19,933 bases of DNA. It comes from CAZCBN01 sp964496975 (GTDB lineage: Bacteria > Planctomycetota > Phycisphaerae > Phycisphaerales > UBA1924). The stretch spans positions 1 to 19,933 of the forward strand of contig CAZCBN010000055.1 of assembly GCA_964496975.1 (NCBI GenBank), in the 5' to 3' direction. The position numbers were made by a program, and so were the translations under genes. The notes under the pieces were generated by a model, which saw only the letters and a program-made list of their open reading frames with translations, made no database searches and was not told the origin of the DNA. Below, in pieces: positions 1 through 6,376 of this stretch. Positions within the stretch are counted from its first letter, which is position 1. The number at the start of each line of letters is the position of its first letter.

Positions 1-493
1 GCGTGGCCTCGGTGACGGTGAGGTAATCGTCTTCCAGGACCTGGTGCATGGCGAGCATGCCGACGTCCTGCAGCATGGCGGCGAGGAAGGCCTCGTCGCC
101 GCAGTCGAGCTTGGCGGCCTCGGCGACGACGCGGGCGCCGACGGCCGAGACGAGGCCGCGGCGCCAGTAGCCGACGTAGTCAAAGCGCGGGGACTTGTTG
201 GCCTCCACCGTGGCGACGAGGCTGAAGCCCAGGGCGAGCGTCTTCACCGGGCCCAGGCCCAGCATGACGATGGCCTTTTGGATGGTGGCGCAGCGTTCGC
301 GCAGGCCGTAGAACGAGGAGTTCACGGTGCGGAGGACCTTGGCGGCGAGGGCCTGATCGTTCTGGATGGTGGCGGCGAGGTCCTTGAGCGAGACGTTCTC
401 GTCGCTGGTGAGGTTGATGACCTGAAGGGCGACCGCGGGCAGCGAGGGCAGCCTTGGGCAGCTGAGGATTTCTTCTAGCAGGTCGTGGTTCAT
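1..493 (-). CDS. HDOD-domain protein, N-terminal part (gene continues past the left edge)
   Basis: Reading the minus strand from the ATG at 491-493 gives an open frame of 164 codons to the window edge, beginning MNHDLLEEILSCPRLPSLPA. HDOD domains are catalytically degenerate relatives of HD phosphohydrolases, found in bacterial signalling proteins and often fused to GGDEF, EAL or receiver domains. Family hallmarks visible here are the opening LPSLPAVALQVINL, the block IQNDQALAAKVLRTVNSSFY at about residues 46-65, then AIVMLGLGPVKTLALGFSL, and AAMLQDVGMLAMHQVL near the edge. No clear Shine-Dalgarno precedes the ATG. The gene follows recO on the same strand after a 189-bp gap with a small hairpin, so it is probably a separate transcript. 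The missing C-terminus decides whether an output domain is present. The domain call is firm; its cellular role is not visible. Confidence 0.85.
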   Translation of the reverse strand, partial: MNHDLLEEILSCPRLPSLPAVALQVINLTSDENVSLKDLAATIQNDQALAAKVLRTVNSSFYGLRERCATIQKAIVMLGLGPVKTLALGFSLVATVEANKSPRFDYVGYWRRGLVSAVGARVVAEAAKLDCGDEAFLAAMLQDVGMLAMHQVLEDDYLTVTEAT

Positions 494-570
494 CCGGGGC
501 TTCGTGCTCGGGGCCGTGGCGTGGCGTGGCGGCCGGGTCGCGTCGACATCTCTGGGGCGGGCGCGGGCGG

Positions 571-589
571 GCCCGTTGTCAGAACGGGC
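571..589 (-). terminator. Candidate stem-loop downstream of recO
   Basis: A perfect 7-bp stem (571-577 with 583-589) and a 5-nt loop lie about 95 bp after the recO stop, in the gap before the HDOD gene. There is no clear T tract on the minus strand, so it is only a possible terminator or a chance hairpin in GC-rich DNA. Confidence 0.25.
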
Positions 590-682
590 GAGCCAGCGCG
601 GCCGGGCGGCCCGGGTCAGCCGGGCGGGCCGGGCGGACTAGGGACATTCCCGTATCTGTATCGGCGGCGGGCGAGGGGAACT

Positions 683-1492
683 TCACGGGGCGCTGGCGGA
701 GGGGCCGGGTGGATCGGCGGCGAGAGCGGCTTCAAAGACCGAGAACGTGCGCAGGGGGCGGCCGGCCCGGTACTGCCACCAAGTCGCAAGGAGTCGGGCG
801 GCGCGGGCGGGGGCGTCGGGCGACGTGGGCCTCGGGGGGTCGGGGTGGTCGAAGCCGTTGATGAGGTAGTTGGCGGTGTCGGGGCGGAGGAGCCAGCGGC
901 GGGCGTCGGCCTGGGCCTGGGAGTTGCCCTGTGTAGGGGGCGGGGCCGGGAGGAGCGCGCCGGTCGTGGGGTCAAAGGCGAGGGCGGAGGCCGGCGGGGG
1001 CTCGGCCGCGTCGTGCAGGAGGGCGGGGCGGGAGCCGGTGGACTCGTGCAGCGCGATCAGGAAGTCGGCGGCGGCGCGGGCCACGGCGGGCCTGGGGTTC
1101 GCCGCGGGCGCGGCGTCGAGGGCGTGCAGGGCGTCGAGGGCGGCGACGAACAACTCCGGGTGCGGGTCGTGCTCGCCGACCGAGGCGGCGAGGGTTTCGG
1201 CGATGAGGTGCCCCGCGGCGAAGGCGGGCCAGACGCGGCGCAGGCCTGGGAAGGGGTCGCGCAGGGTCCACGCGGTGAGCTGGTCCAGGGCCTGGGAGTG
1301 CTTGAGGAAGAAGATGGCCTCGCCCGCGGTGAGGGGCTCAACGCCTCCGGAGAAGGGGGCGCGATCGCGGCGGGCCCCCTTGGCGAGAAGCCTGATGAGG
1401 CCGTGGTCGTGGGTGAAGAGCAGAACGGTCTGGCTGGTCTCGGACCACTCCCAGGCGCGGGCGCAGATGGCTTGGTCGCGTGTGGGGGGCAC
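683..1492 (-). CDS. recO: DNA repair protein RecO
   Basis: A 269-residue protein starting with GTG at 1490-1492. RecO binds single-stranded DNA and, with RecR, helps load RecA onto SSB-coated gaps in the RecFOR recombinational repair pathway. The N-terminal OB-fold pattern is visible as ARAWEWSETSQTVLLFTHDH followed by LIRLLAKGARR (about residues 11-42), then a helical domain with the GHLIAETLAASVGEHDPHPE block near the middle. Length suits the family (about 240-270). The zinc-finger cysteines of some RecO proteins are not present. The C-terminus is Pro/Ala-rich (PPGPSASAP). The start has no Shine-Dalgarno but has TACCCT 8 nt upstream, a possible leaderless -10 box. It is divergent from the fabZ-like gene at 1608. 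Confidence 0.85.
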   Translation of the reverse strand: MPPTRDQAICARAWEWSETSQTVLLFTHDHGLIRLLAKGARRDRAPFSGGVEPLTAGEAIFFLKHSQALDQLTAWTLRDPFPGLRRVWPAFAAGHLIAETLAASVGEHDPHPELFVAALDALHALDAAPAANPRPAVARAAADFLIALHESTGSRPALLHDAAEPPPASALAFDPTTGALLPAPPPTQGNSQAQADARRWLLRPDTANYLINGFDHPDPPRPTSPDAPARAARLLATWWQYRAGRPLRTFSVFEAALAADPPGPSASAP

Positions 1493-1500
1493 GGCTCGGG

Positions 1501-1506
1501 AGGGTA
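1501..1506 (-). promoter_or_regulatory. TACCCT, candidate -10 box of recO (leaderless type)
   Basis: TACCCT on the minus strand lies 8 nt before the recO GTG (1492). It fits TANNNT, and no purine-rich ribosome binding site lies between it and the start. No convincing -35 box is visible. It is one of six similar arrangements in the window. Confidence 0.4.
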
Positions 1507-1594
1507 TGGGGCGAGGGGGTCGCGGCGTTGCGCGCGTGCGCGGCCGGGCAGGGGTGACGGGGCGGGCGGGGCTGAAGCGCGGGGCGGATGCGGC

Positions 1595-1600
1595 TACGCT
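1595..1600 (+). promoter_or_regulatory. TACGCT, candidate -10 box of the first FabZ-like gene (leaderless type)
   Basis: TACGCT is followed by 7 nt and then the ATG at 1608. This spacing would place the transcription start at or next to the start codon. There is no Shine-Dalgarno. The identical hexamer occurs before prmC and before the zinc-ribbon gene. Confidence 0.45.
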
Positions 1601-1607
1601 GGCGGCG

Positions 1608-2039
1608 ATGCACTTCGCGCTGATCGACAGGGTGGTGTCTGTGGACGGGCCTCGCCTCGTGGGGCTGAAGCATGTGACGCAGGCGGAGGAGTATCTGCGG
1701 GATCACTTCCCGGGTTTTCCGGTGCTTCCGGGCGTGTTCATGCTCGAGTGCATGGTGCAGGCGGCGCGTCTGCTCGAGGAGCGGGAGCGTGGGCCGTCGG
1801 CGTTGCCGCTGGTGCTGGGAGGCGTGCGCGGGCTGAAGTACGGCCGGTTTGTGACCCCCGGGAGCACGCTGCTGGTGGAGGTGGAGCGGACGGGCGCCGA
1901 GGGCGGGCAGGTGCATTTCAAGGGGACGGCGCGGCTCGCGGGGGAGGAGGGCGGGAACGGGGGCGCGGAGGGGGTGGCGGCGAGCGGCCGGCTCTGGCTC
2001 CGCGAGGTTCGTGCCGCGTCGGCGGAGCGGGTCGGATAG
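1608..2039 (+). CDS. Hotdog-fold 3-hydroxyacyl-ACP dehydratase, FabZ-like (first copy)
   Basis: A 143-residue protein beginning MHFALIDRVVSVDGPRLVGL. FabZ enzymes dehydrate 3-hydroxyacyl-ACP to trans-2-enoyl-ACP in fatty-acid elongation. The active-site block HFPGFPVLPGVFMLECMVQA is intact, with His33 and Glu47 separated by the 14 residues usual for the FabZ His/Glu pair. Two of the usual small residues are changed (E-C-M in place of E-A-x), which may tune substrate choice. The open frame extends far upstream, but homology starts at this ATG, and the TACGCT box 7 nt upstream supports it. It is followed by an ACP and a second dehydratase, a partnership typical of planctomycete fatty-acid-type clusters. 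The substrate is not shown. Confidence 0.8.
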   Translation: MHFALIDRVVSVDGPRLVGLKHVTQAEEYLRDHFPGFPVLPGVFMLECMVQAARLLEERERGPSALPLVLGGVRGLKYGRFVTPGSTLLVEVERTGAEGGQVHFKGTARLAGEEGGNGGAEGVAASGRLWLREVRAASAERVG

Positions 2040-2186
2040 ACTGGGCTTCGTGCGGCGGGGCGCCCGTTTGGGGCGTGTGCGTGTTCGCCGCGTGCGAGTG
2101 GGGCCTCGGCCGGTGCGGGCTTGGATCTGGGCGGTTGCCCGGGGGCCGGGCACCGAGTTCTGAGGCCGAATGGTGGTGGAGCCCGG

Positions 2187-2615
2187 ATGACCCGCGACGA
2201 GATTTATGCGAAGGTGCGCGACATCGTGGTCGAGGCGTTGTCGGTGGACGAGGACGAGGTGAAGCCGTCGGCGACGCTGTTCGGCGACCTTGGGGCGGAG
2301 TCGATCGACCTGCTGGACATCGGGTTTCAGCTTGAGCAGGCGTTCGGGTTCAAGATCCAGCAGGGGGAGATGTTCCCCGAGGGCGTGGCGTCGGACCCGC
2401 AGTTTGTGCAGGGTGGGAAGCTGACGCCGACGGGGATCGCGACGCTGCGCGAGAAGGCGCCGCACCTCGACCTTGCGGCGCTGGAGGCGGACCCGAAGAT
2501 CGAGCGGGTGCGCGATATCTTTACGGTGAACGCGATGGTGGCGGCGAGTGAGGTGCTCATCCCTATCCAGTGCGAGNNNNNNNNNNTGGCGTTCGTGCAG
2601 CGCAAGCTGGGCTGA
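2187..2615 (+). CDS. Acyl carrier protein, interrupted by an assembly gap and a misjoined fragment
   Basis: The start is ATG 2187, preceded by GGTGGAG. The protein opens MTRDEIYAKVRDIVVEALSV and has the carrier motif LGAESIDLLDI, with Ser39 as the expected phosphopantetheine site. Helix II and the longer C-terminal part resemble the larger (about 120-residue) planctomycete ACPs rather than E. coli AcpP. After DIFTVNAMVA (to 2543), eleven codons (2544-2576) read ASEVLIPIQCE, which is ParA sequence and not ACP. Ten Ns follow, then (V)AFVQRKLG and a TGA at 2613-2615. Joining ...NAMVA directly to FVQRKLG restores a natural ACP C-terminal helix of about 126 residues in frame. It lies between two FabZ-like dehydratases and presumably carries their acyl substrate. 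Confidence 0.8.
   Translation: MTRDEIYAKVRDIVVEALSVDEDEVKPSATLFGDLGAESIDLLDIGFQLEQAFGFKIQQGEMFPEGVASDPQFVQGGKLTPTGIATLREKAPHLDLAALEADPKIERVRDIFTVNAMVAASEVLIPIQCEXXXXAFVQRKLG
2577..2586. other. Assembly gap (10 Ns) inside the ACP gene
   Basis: Ten undetermined bases. The left flank (2544-2576) encodes a ParA-like peptide, while the right flank continues the ACP. The right flank begins TGGCG, repeating the last bases of the genuine left sequence (GTGGCG at 2538-2543), so the true gap may be zero or negative in length. Confidence 0.95.
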
Positions 2616-2685
2616 TCGGGATTGGACTGATCGGGACTGGACTGATCGGGCCGTCTCGATCGGGCCGTGTCGATCGGGCGGGTCG
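2612..2685 (+). repeat. Short imperfect tandem repeat, about 15-bp unit with GATCGGG core
   Basis: GATCGGG recurs at 2614, 2629, 2644, 2658 and 2672, i.e. five copies spaced 15, 15, 14 and 14 bp. The first three units are near-identical (CTGATCGGGAYTGGA type). The array starts at the ACP stop codon and fills most of the gap to the second dehydratase. Function unknown; it may be slippage-derived spacer or a regulatory array. Confidence 0.7.
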
Positions 2686-2721
2686 TGTCGCCCGGCGCGG
2701 CGTCGCGTGGGGGGTCGCAGC

Positions 2722-3252
2722 GTGCGGTGGATGTGGATCGACCGGGTGGTGGAGCTGCGGCCGCGGGAGCGGCTTGTGGCGATCAAGCACGTGAGCCTCG
2801 CGGAGGAGCACCTGCACGATCACTTCGGCGAGGTGCGGGGCGCGGACGGGGCGCTCGTGCGTCCGTCGATGCCGGTGATGCCCGGGTCGCTCGTGATCGA
2901 GGGGATGGCGCAGACCGCGGGCGTGCTGGTGGGGCACGCCGAGGAGTTTCGCGAGAAGGTGATCCTCGCCAAGGTGGGGAAGGCGGAGCTGCTGCTCGAC
3001 GCGACGGCGGGGTGCACCCTCCGGTACACCGCGACCGTGGCGAGCCTGAGCGCCCAGGGGGCGCTGACGAACGGCGTCATCGAGATCCGCGACGGGGGCT
3101 CGGACGCCTGGACCGCGGCGGGGAGCGTCGATCTGGTCTTCAGCCACCTCGATCAGAACATGGCCGGCGTGGCGTACCCCAAGCACAACTTCGTGTTCGG
3201 CGAGGGGTTTAAGACGCTGCTGCGGCTCAGCGGGATCGCCATTCCCGGGTGA
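2722..3252 (+). CDS. Hotdog-fold 3-hydroxyacyl-ACP dehydratase, FabZ/FabA-like (second copy)
   Basis: A 176-residue protein read from GTG 2722 (MRWMWIDRVVELRPRERLVA); ATG 2731 is an alternative, but the MRWMWIDR opening is typical of this family. It probably dehydrates or binds a 3-hydroxyacyl chain on the neighbouring ACP. The catalytic His is in HLHDHF (His34) and the Glu in MPGSLVIEGMAQTAG (Glu60). The two are 26 residues apart rather than the canonical 14, because about 12 residues (GEVRGADGALVR region) are inserted between HF and PVMPG. VILAKVGKAEL and the late block FSHLDQNMAG fit the family. No strong Shine-Dalgarno is visible. Whether it is a dehydratase or an inactive scaffold is uncertain because of the loop. 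Confidence 0.78.
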   Translation: MRWMWIDRVVELRPRERLVAIKHVSLAEEHLHDHFGEVRGADGALVRPSMPVMPGSLVIEGMAQTAGVLVGHAEEFREKVILAKVGKAELLLDATAGCTLRYTATVASLSAQGALTNGVIEIRDGGSDAWTAAGSVDLVFSHLDQNMAGVAYPKHNFVFGEGFKTLLRLSGIAIPG

Positions 3253-3463
3253 CGGCGGGCGAGCGGGCGGTTCGCGAGCTCGGCGCAGGCGTTGTGTCAG
3301 GGTCGCGCCAAGATTCACGCGTGCGTTGAAAAGTTGCGCCAAGGTGGCCCCACGTTGATTTACCATCGCGCCGCGACGGACAGAACGCTCCGTCCCGGCG
3401 GCGCGTGGCCGCGGCTGCGTGCCGCTCACGGCCCGCCCACGAACCGCGGATGGGGGGCACGCG

Positions 3464-4390
3464 ATGGGCGGGGCGAGGCACGGTGGGCATGGGCCGGCGT
3501 GGGCGGGGGCGGGGGCGGGGCGAGTTGGCCCTGGGTTCACGCTGATTGAGCTGCTGGTGGTGATCTCGATCATCGCGCTGTTGATCGGGATCTTGCTGCC
3601 GGCGCTGGGGGCGGCGCGGGACTCGGCGCAGCGGGTGGTGTGCGAGTCGAACACGCGGCAGATGGCGCTCGCGAGCGCGGCGTACACGCTGGAGAATCGC
3701 GACCAGCTGTGGCACGCGAACCTGTGGTTCTATCGCGCCTGGAACACGACGGGCCGCGTGATGATGGACCGAGATCGGCCCGGGATCATCCACGAGTATC
3801 TCGGCGGGGCGGACGAGGTGTTTGCCTGCCCGACGAACCAGCGGCAGGGGACGGACTCGCGGGATGTCAGCATCTTCGGCAACGCGGGGCTCAGCACCGA
3901 CTACACGATGAACGGGAACGTGCACGGGCTGCTCGCGTACACGGAACGCCGCGCGGCGTACATCAAGAACCCCGCGGTGACGGGCCGGCCGCACTCGATC
4001 CTGCGGACCGTGCTGACGGCCCAGCCCGACCTGCTGGGCAACTTGCGGGGGGTGCCGATCCTGATGGAGGAGCACACGGAGTTTCAGAACCAGAACGCGC
4101 TCGACGCGCGGTGGCTCGCCGACGATCGGCTCACGGAACGGCACAGCGGCGGGGCGTTCATCTCGTATCTGGACGGCAGCACCGAGCTGTTTCTGCACCC
4201 CGGCGGCGACCCCGACCCGCGGAACCCCGAGCTGTACTTCAGCGTGCGGGCGCTCTACTGGGACCTGCCGCGGGACAACCGCTCGGCGTGGATCGGCAAC
4301 CCGTCGAGCGGCGACCCGGTGTGGTACGGGTGGATCAACCGGGTGTCGCTCCCGCCGTTCGGCGGCAACTTTGACCCGTGGACGCGGTGA
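3464..4390 (+). CDS. Prepilin-type N-terminal cleavage/methylation protein (pseudopilin-like)
   Basis: A 308-residue protein from ATG 3464. A 24-residue Gly/Ala/His-rich leader ends in Gly24, followed by FTLIELLVVISIIALLIGIL. This is a type IV prepilin signal with cleavage between Gly24 and Phe25 and Glu at +5 (Glu29), then a hydrophobic helix to about residue 46. The following LGAARDSAQRVVCESNTRQM is typical of the large planctomycete families of pseudopilin-like proteins; such proteins are exported and may form pseudopili or sit at the cell surface. The rest is a globular domain with a late YLDGS motif (about residue 235). No pilus or type II secretion genes are nearby, so it is probably an orphan. 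The leader is unusually long but common in these families. Confidence 0.85.
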   Translation: MGGARHGGHGPAWAGAGAGRVGPGFTLIELLVVISIIALLIGILLPALGAARDSAQRVVCESNTRQMALASAAYTLENRDQLWHANLWFYRAWNTTGRVMMDRDRPGIIHEYLGGADEVFACPTNQRQGTDSRDVSIFGNAGLSTDYTMNGNVHGLLAYTERRAAYIKNPAVTGRPHSILRTVLTAQPDLLGNLRGVPILMEEHTEFQNQNALDARWLADDRLTERHSGGAFISYLDGSTELFLHPGGDPDPRNPELYFSVRALYWDLPRDNRSAWIGNPSSGDPVWYGWINRVSLPPFGGNFDPWTR

Positions 4391-4407
4391 GGCGGGGCGG
4401 GTGCGTG

Positions 4408-4413
4408 TACGCT
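4408..4413 (+). promoter_or_regulatory. TACGCT, candidate -10 box of prmC (leaderless type)
   Basis: TACGCT lies 10 nt before the GTG start of prmC (4424), preceded by TG to make an extended -10-like TGTACGCT. No Shine-Dalgarno is present between the box and the start. Confidence 0.4.
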
Positions 4414-4423
4414 TGCCCTCGCC

Positions 4424-5353
4424 GTGACGACGCCTCCACCCACGACCAATCCCCCACCGACGCCGGTTGAACAACCCTGGACCACGCGGCGGTTGCTGGA
4501 GTGGATGTCCGGCGCGTTCCGCGACCGGGGGGTGGACTCGCCGCGGCTTTCGGCGGAGATCCTGGTCGCGCATGTGCTCTCGTGCGACCGGCTCCGGCTG
4601 TACATGGACCCCGAGCGGCCCGCGTCGGCCGAGGAGCGGGACACGCTGCGCTCGCTCGTGAAGCGAGCGCTGTCGCACGAGCCGATCCAATATCTGACGG
4701 GCGAGGCGTGGTTCTTCGGGCTCCCGATGAAGTCGGACCGGAGGGCGCTCATTCCAAGGCCCTGCACGGAGACGATCGTGGAGCACGTGCTCCAGCACGC
4801 GCGGCGGGCCAAGACGGACCCGTCCGCGGGCCGTGTGCGCACGGTCGCGGACGTGTGCACGGGGTCGGGCTGCATCGCGGTGGCGCTGGCGAAGCACCTG
4901 AAGGACGCGCGGGTCACGGCGTGCGACATCTCGGCCGAGGCGCTCGCGCTCGCGGCGGAGAACGCGGCGCGGCACGGCGTGACGGACCGGGTGGAGTTTC
5001 GGGAGGGCGACCTGCTCTCGCCGCTGGCGGGGGACGGCGAGGCGTACGACGTGATCGTGTCCAACCCGCCGTACATCCCGGATGACGAGTGGGGGTCGGT
5101 CGCGCCGAACGTGAAGCAGCACGAGCCGCACGGGGCGCTGCGCGGCGGGCCGGACGGGTTGACGTTCGTGCGGCGGCTTGTGGTGGAGGCGCCGGCGTTT
5201 CTGCGGGCGCAGGGGTGGCTTGTCGTGGAGCTGGCGGCGAGCCATGCGCCGACGGCGCTGGGGCTTGCCGCGGCGAGCCCGGCGCTTGAGGCGGCGTCGC
5301 TGCTGCAGGACCACGAGGGGCTGCCGCGGGTGCTGACCGCGCGGCGTCGGTAG
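4424..5353 (+). CDS. prmC: Peptide chain release factor N5-glutamine methyltransferase
   Basis: A 309-residue protein from GTG 4424. PrmC (HemK) methylates the glutamine of the GGQ motif in release factors RF1/RF2 using S-adenosylmethionine, which improves termination efficiency. Features seen: a helical N-terminal release-factor-binding domain (LLEWMSGAFRDRGVDSPRLS, EPIQYLTGEAWFFGLP), the LIPRPCTET block, SAM-binding motif I VADVCTGSGCIAVALA (about residues 142-157), ACDIS after it, and the signature SNPPYIP (about residues 211-217). A Pro/Thr-rich stretch of about 16 residues precedes the domain. The usual partner prfA is not next to it here. It starts 33 nt after the prepilin gene, but with its own TACGCT box, so independent transcription is plausible. 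Confidence 0.93.
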   Translation: MTTPPPTTNPPPTPVEQPWTTRRLLEWMSGAFRDRGVDSPRLSAEILVAHVLSCDRLRLYMDPERPASAEERDTLRSLVKRALSHEPIQYLTGEAWFFGLPMKSDRRALIPRPCTETIVEHVLQHARRAKTDPSAGRVRTVADVCTGSGCIAVALAKHLKDARVTACDISAEALALAAENAARHGVTDRVEFREGDLLSPLAGDGEAYDVIVSNPPYIPDDEWGSVAPNVKQHEPHGALRGGPDGLTFVRRLVVEAPAFLRAQGWLVVELAASHAPTALGLAAASPALEAASLLQDHEGLPRVLTARRR

Positions 5354-5410
5354 GGCACCCGCCGCGGGGGGAGAGGCGCGGTGCCCGGTACGCGTGGCGT
5401 GCGCAGAGAA

Positions 5411-5433
5411 ACGCCGGCCCGTTTGGCCGGCGT
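5411..5433. terminator. Bidirectional stem-loop between prmC and the YHS gene
   Basis: A perfect 9-bp stem (5411-5419 with 5425-5433) and a 5-nt loop CGTTT sit in the 129-bp gap between two convergent genes. The position suggests a shared terminator, although neither side has a long T tract. Confidence 0.55.
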
Positions 5434-5482
5434 CGGATGATTGCTGGATGGCGTGCGCCGCGCGAGGGCGAGACGGGCGGGC

Positions 5483-6148
5483 TCAGGTGCGGGCCGGGAC
5501 GCCGCGGGGGGGCTCGGCGGCTTCGCGCTGCCAGAAGACGTCGGCGGGCGGGGTGAGGGCCGTGGGGCCTTCCTTGTCCCAGAGCTTGTTGGTGTCGGTG
5601 AAGGCGTCCTTGTAGAAGAGCATCAGGCGGTTGTCCTGGATGCGGAAGTTCTTGGGGTCGGGCTTGGTGTACTTGTCCTTGGCGCAGGCGTAGGCGCACC
5701 AGCCGCCGTAGGCGGGCTCGTAACGGAGGGGGTTGGCCTTGAAGAGGTCAAGGTTCTTCTGGCTCGAGAAGTGGTAGGTGACGCCGCGGTAGGTGAAGGC
5801 GAGCTTGTCGCTGCCCTTGACGGCGTGGCCCTTACCGTCCTTTTCATCGCCCTCGGGGAAGTAGGCGACGGGGTCGTAGCCGCCGATGGCGGGCTTGCCC
5901 TTCTTGAGGTCGTACTTGGAGACGTCGCGCGGCGCATCCGCCGGGAGGGCGGCGGCCGGGTCCACGACGAGCGTCGGCGCCTGTGCGGCCGCGTGGCCGT
6001 GGGGCTGCGCGAACGCGGTGCCGACGAGCGAGACGGGCGCGAGGCCCGCGACGAGACCCAGGACGACCGCGGCGGCGGCGCCCCGCGTGCGGGGCGCGGT
6101 GGGTTTGAGGGACGACATCGTGTGTGCGGTGGACTGCAAGGGGGACAT
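5483..6148 (-). CDS. Exported YHS-domain protein
   Basis: A 221-residue protein from ATG 6146-6148. This start has a strong ribosome binding site, AGGAAGG (6156-6162, minus strand) 7 nt upstream; the later ATG at 6118 has none. Residues about 17-48 form a signal peptide (Arg-containing n-region, AAAAVVLGLVAGLAPVSLVG, then AFAQ). The mature part has IGGYDPVAYFPEG (about residue 88 on), YRGVTYHFSSQKNLDLFKAN and YEPAYGGWCAYACAKDKYT, matching the family often annotated 'YHS domain-containing (seleno)protein'. In such proteins the position held here by Cys in GGWCAYA can be part of the redox or metal site. YHS domains are associated with metal handling, but no partner gene is adjacent, so the substrate is unknown. 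Confidence 0.82.
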   Translation of the reverse strand: MSPLQSTAHTMSSLKPTAPRTRGAAAAVVLGLVAGLAPVSLVGTAFAQPHGHAAAQAPTLVVDPAAALPADAPRDVSKYDLKKGKPAIGGYDPVAYFPEGDEKDGKGHAVKGSDKLAFTYRGVTYHFSSQKNLDLFKANPLRYEPAYGGWCAYACAKDKYTKPDPKNFRIQDNRLMLFYKDAFTDTNKLWDKEGPTALTPPADVFWQREAAEPPRGVPART

Positions 6149-6376
6149 CGTGGTTCCTTCCTGCTGGGGAGGGGACGCCGGCGGGATGTGCGCGGCGGTC
6201 CCGGTGCGACGAACGTCGAGGGACGCGGGCCGGCGCGTCAGACCTGTGAGCCTGACGGCTGCGATGGGCGCCGCGTCGGCCGGGGTTGATGCCCCGCCGT
6301 GTGCGGCGCTGCCTATGTGTCAACACCCGGAGGGGGCCCGTCATTCCCGTGTGCGAGGATGACCGGAGCGGAAGCG

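Noticed and set aside
485..2335. Very long plus-strand open frame over the recO region
   Set aside because: Composition is Gly/Arg/Ala-rich with no domain pattern. It is the antisense shadow of recO and then a wrong frame over the dehydratase and ACP, as expected at this GC content.
2544..2576. ParA-like peptide as evidence for a real partition gene here
   Set aside because: Only about 18 residues match, they are fused to an ACP in frame and stop at the N gap; no other ParA sequence is present. Assembly misjoin is the better explanation.
3227..5314. Long minus-strand open frame opposite the prepilin and prmC genes
   Set aside because: Arg/Pro/His-rich low-complexity translation with no motifs; both genes on the plus strand have clear family signatures.
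5353..5386. GGGCACC...GGTGCCC inverted repeat after prmC
   Set aside because: Seven-bp arms with a 20-nt loop are weak compared with the nearby perfect stem at 5411-5433 and could arise by chance in this GC content.
6318..6323. TTGACA on the minus strand upstream of the YHS gene as a -35 box
   Set aside because: No acceptable -10 hexamer lies 15-19 bp downstream (ACGGCG at 17 bp), and it is about 170 nt from the start codon.
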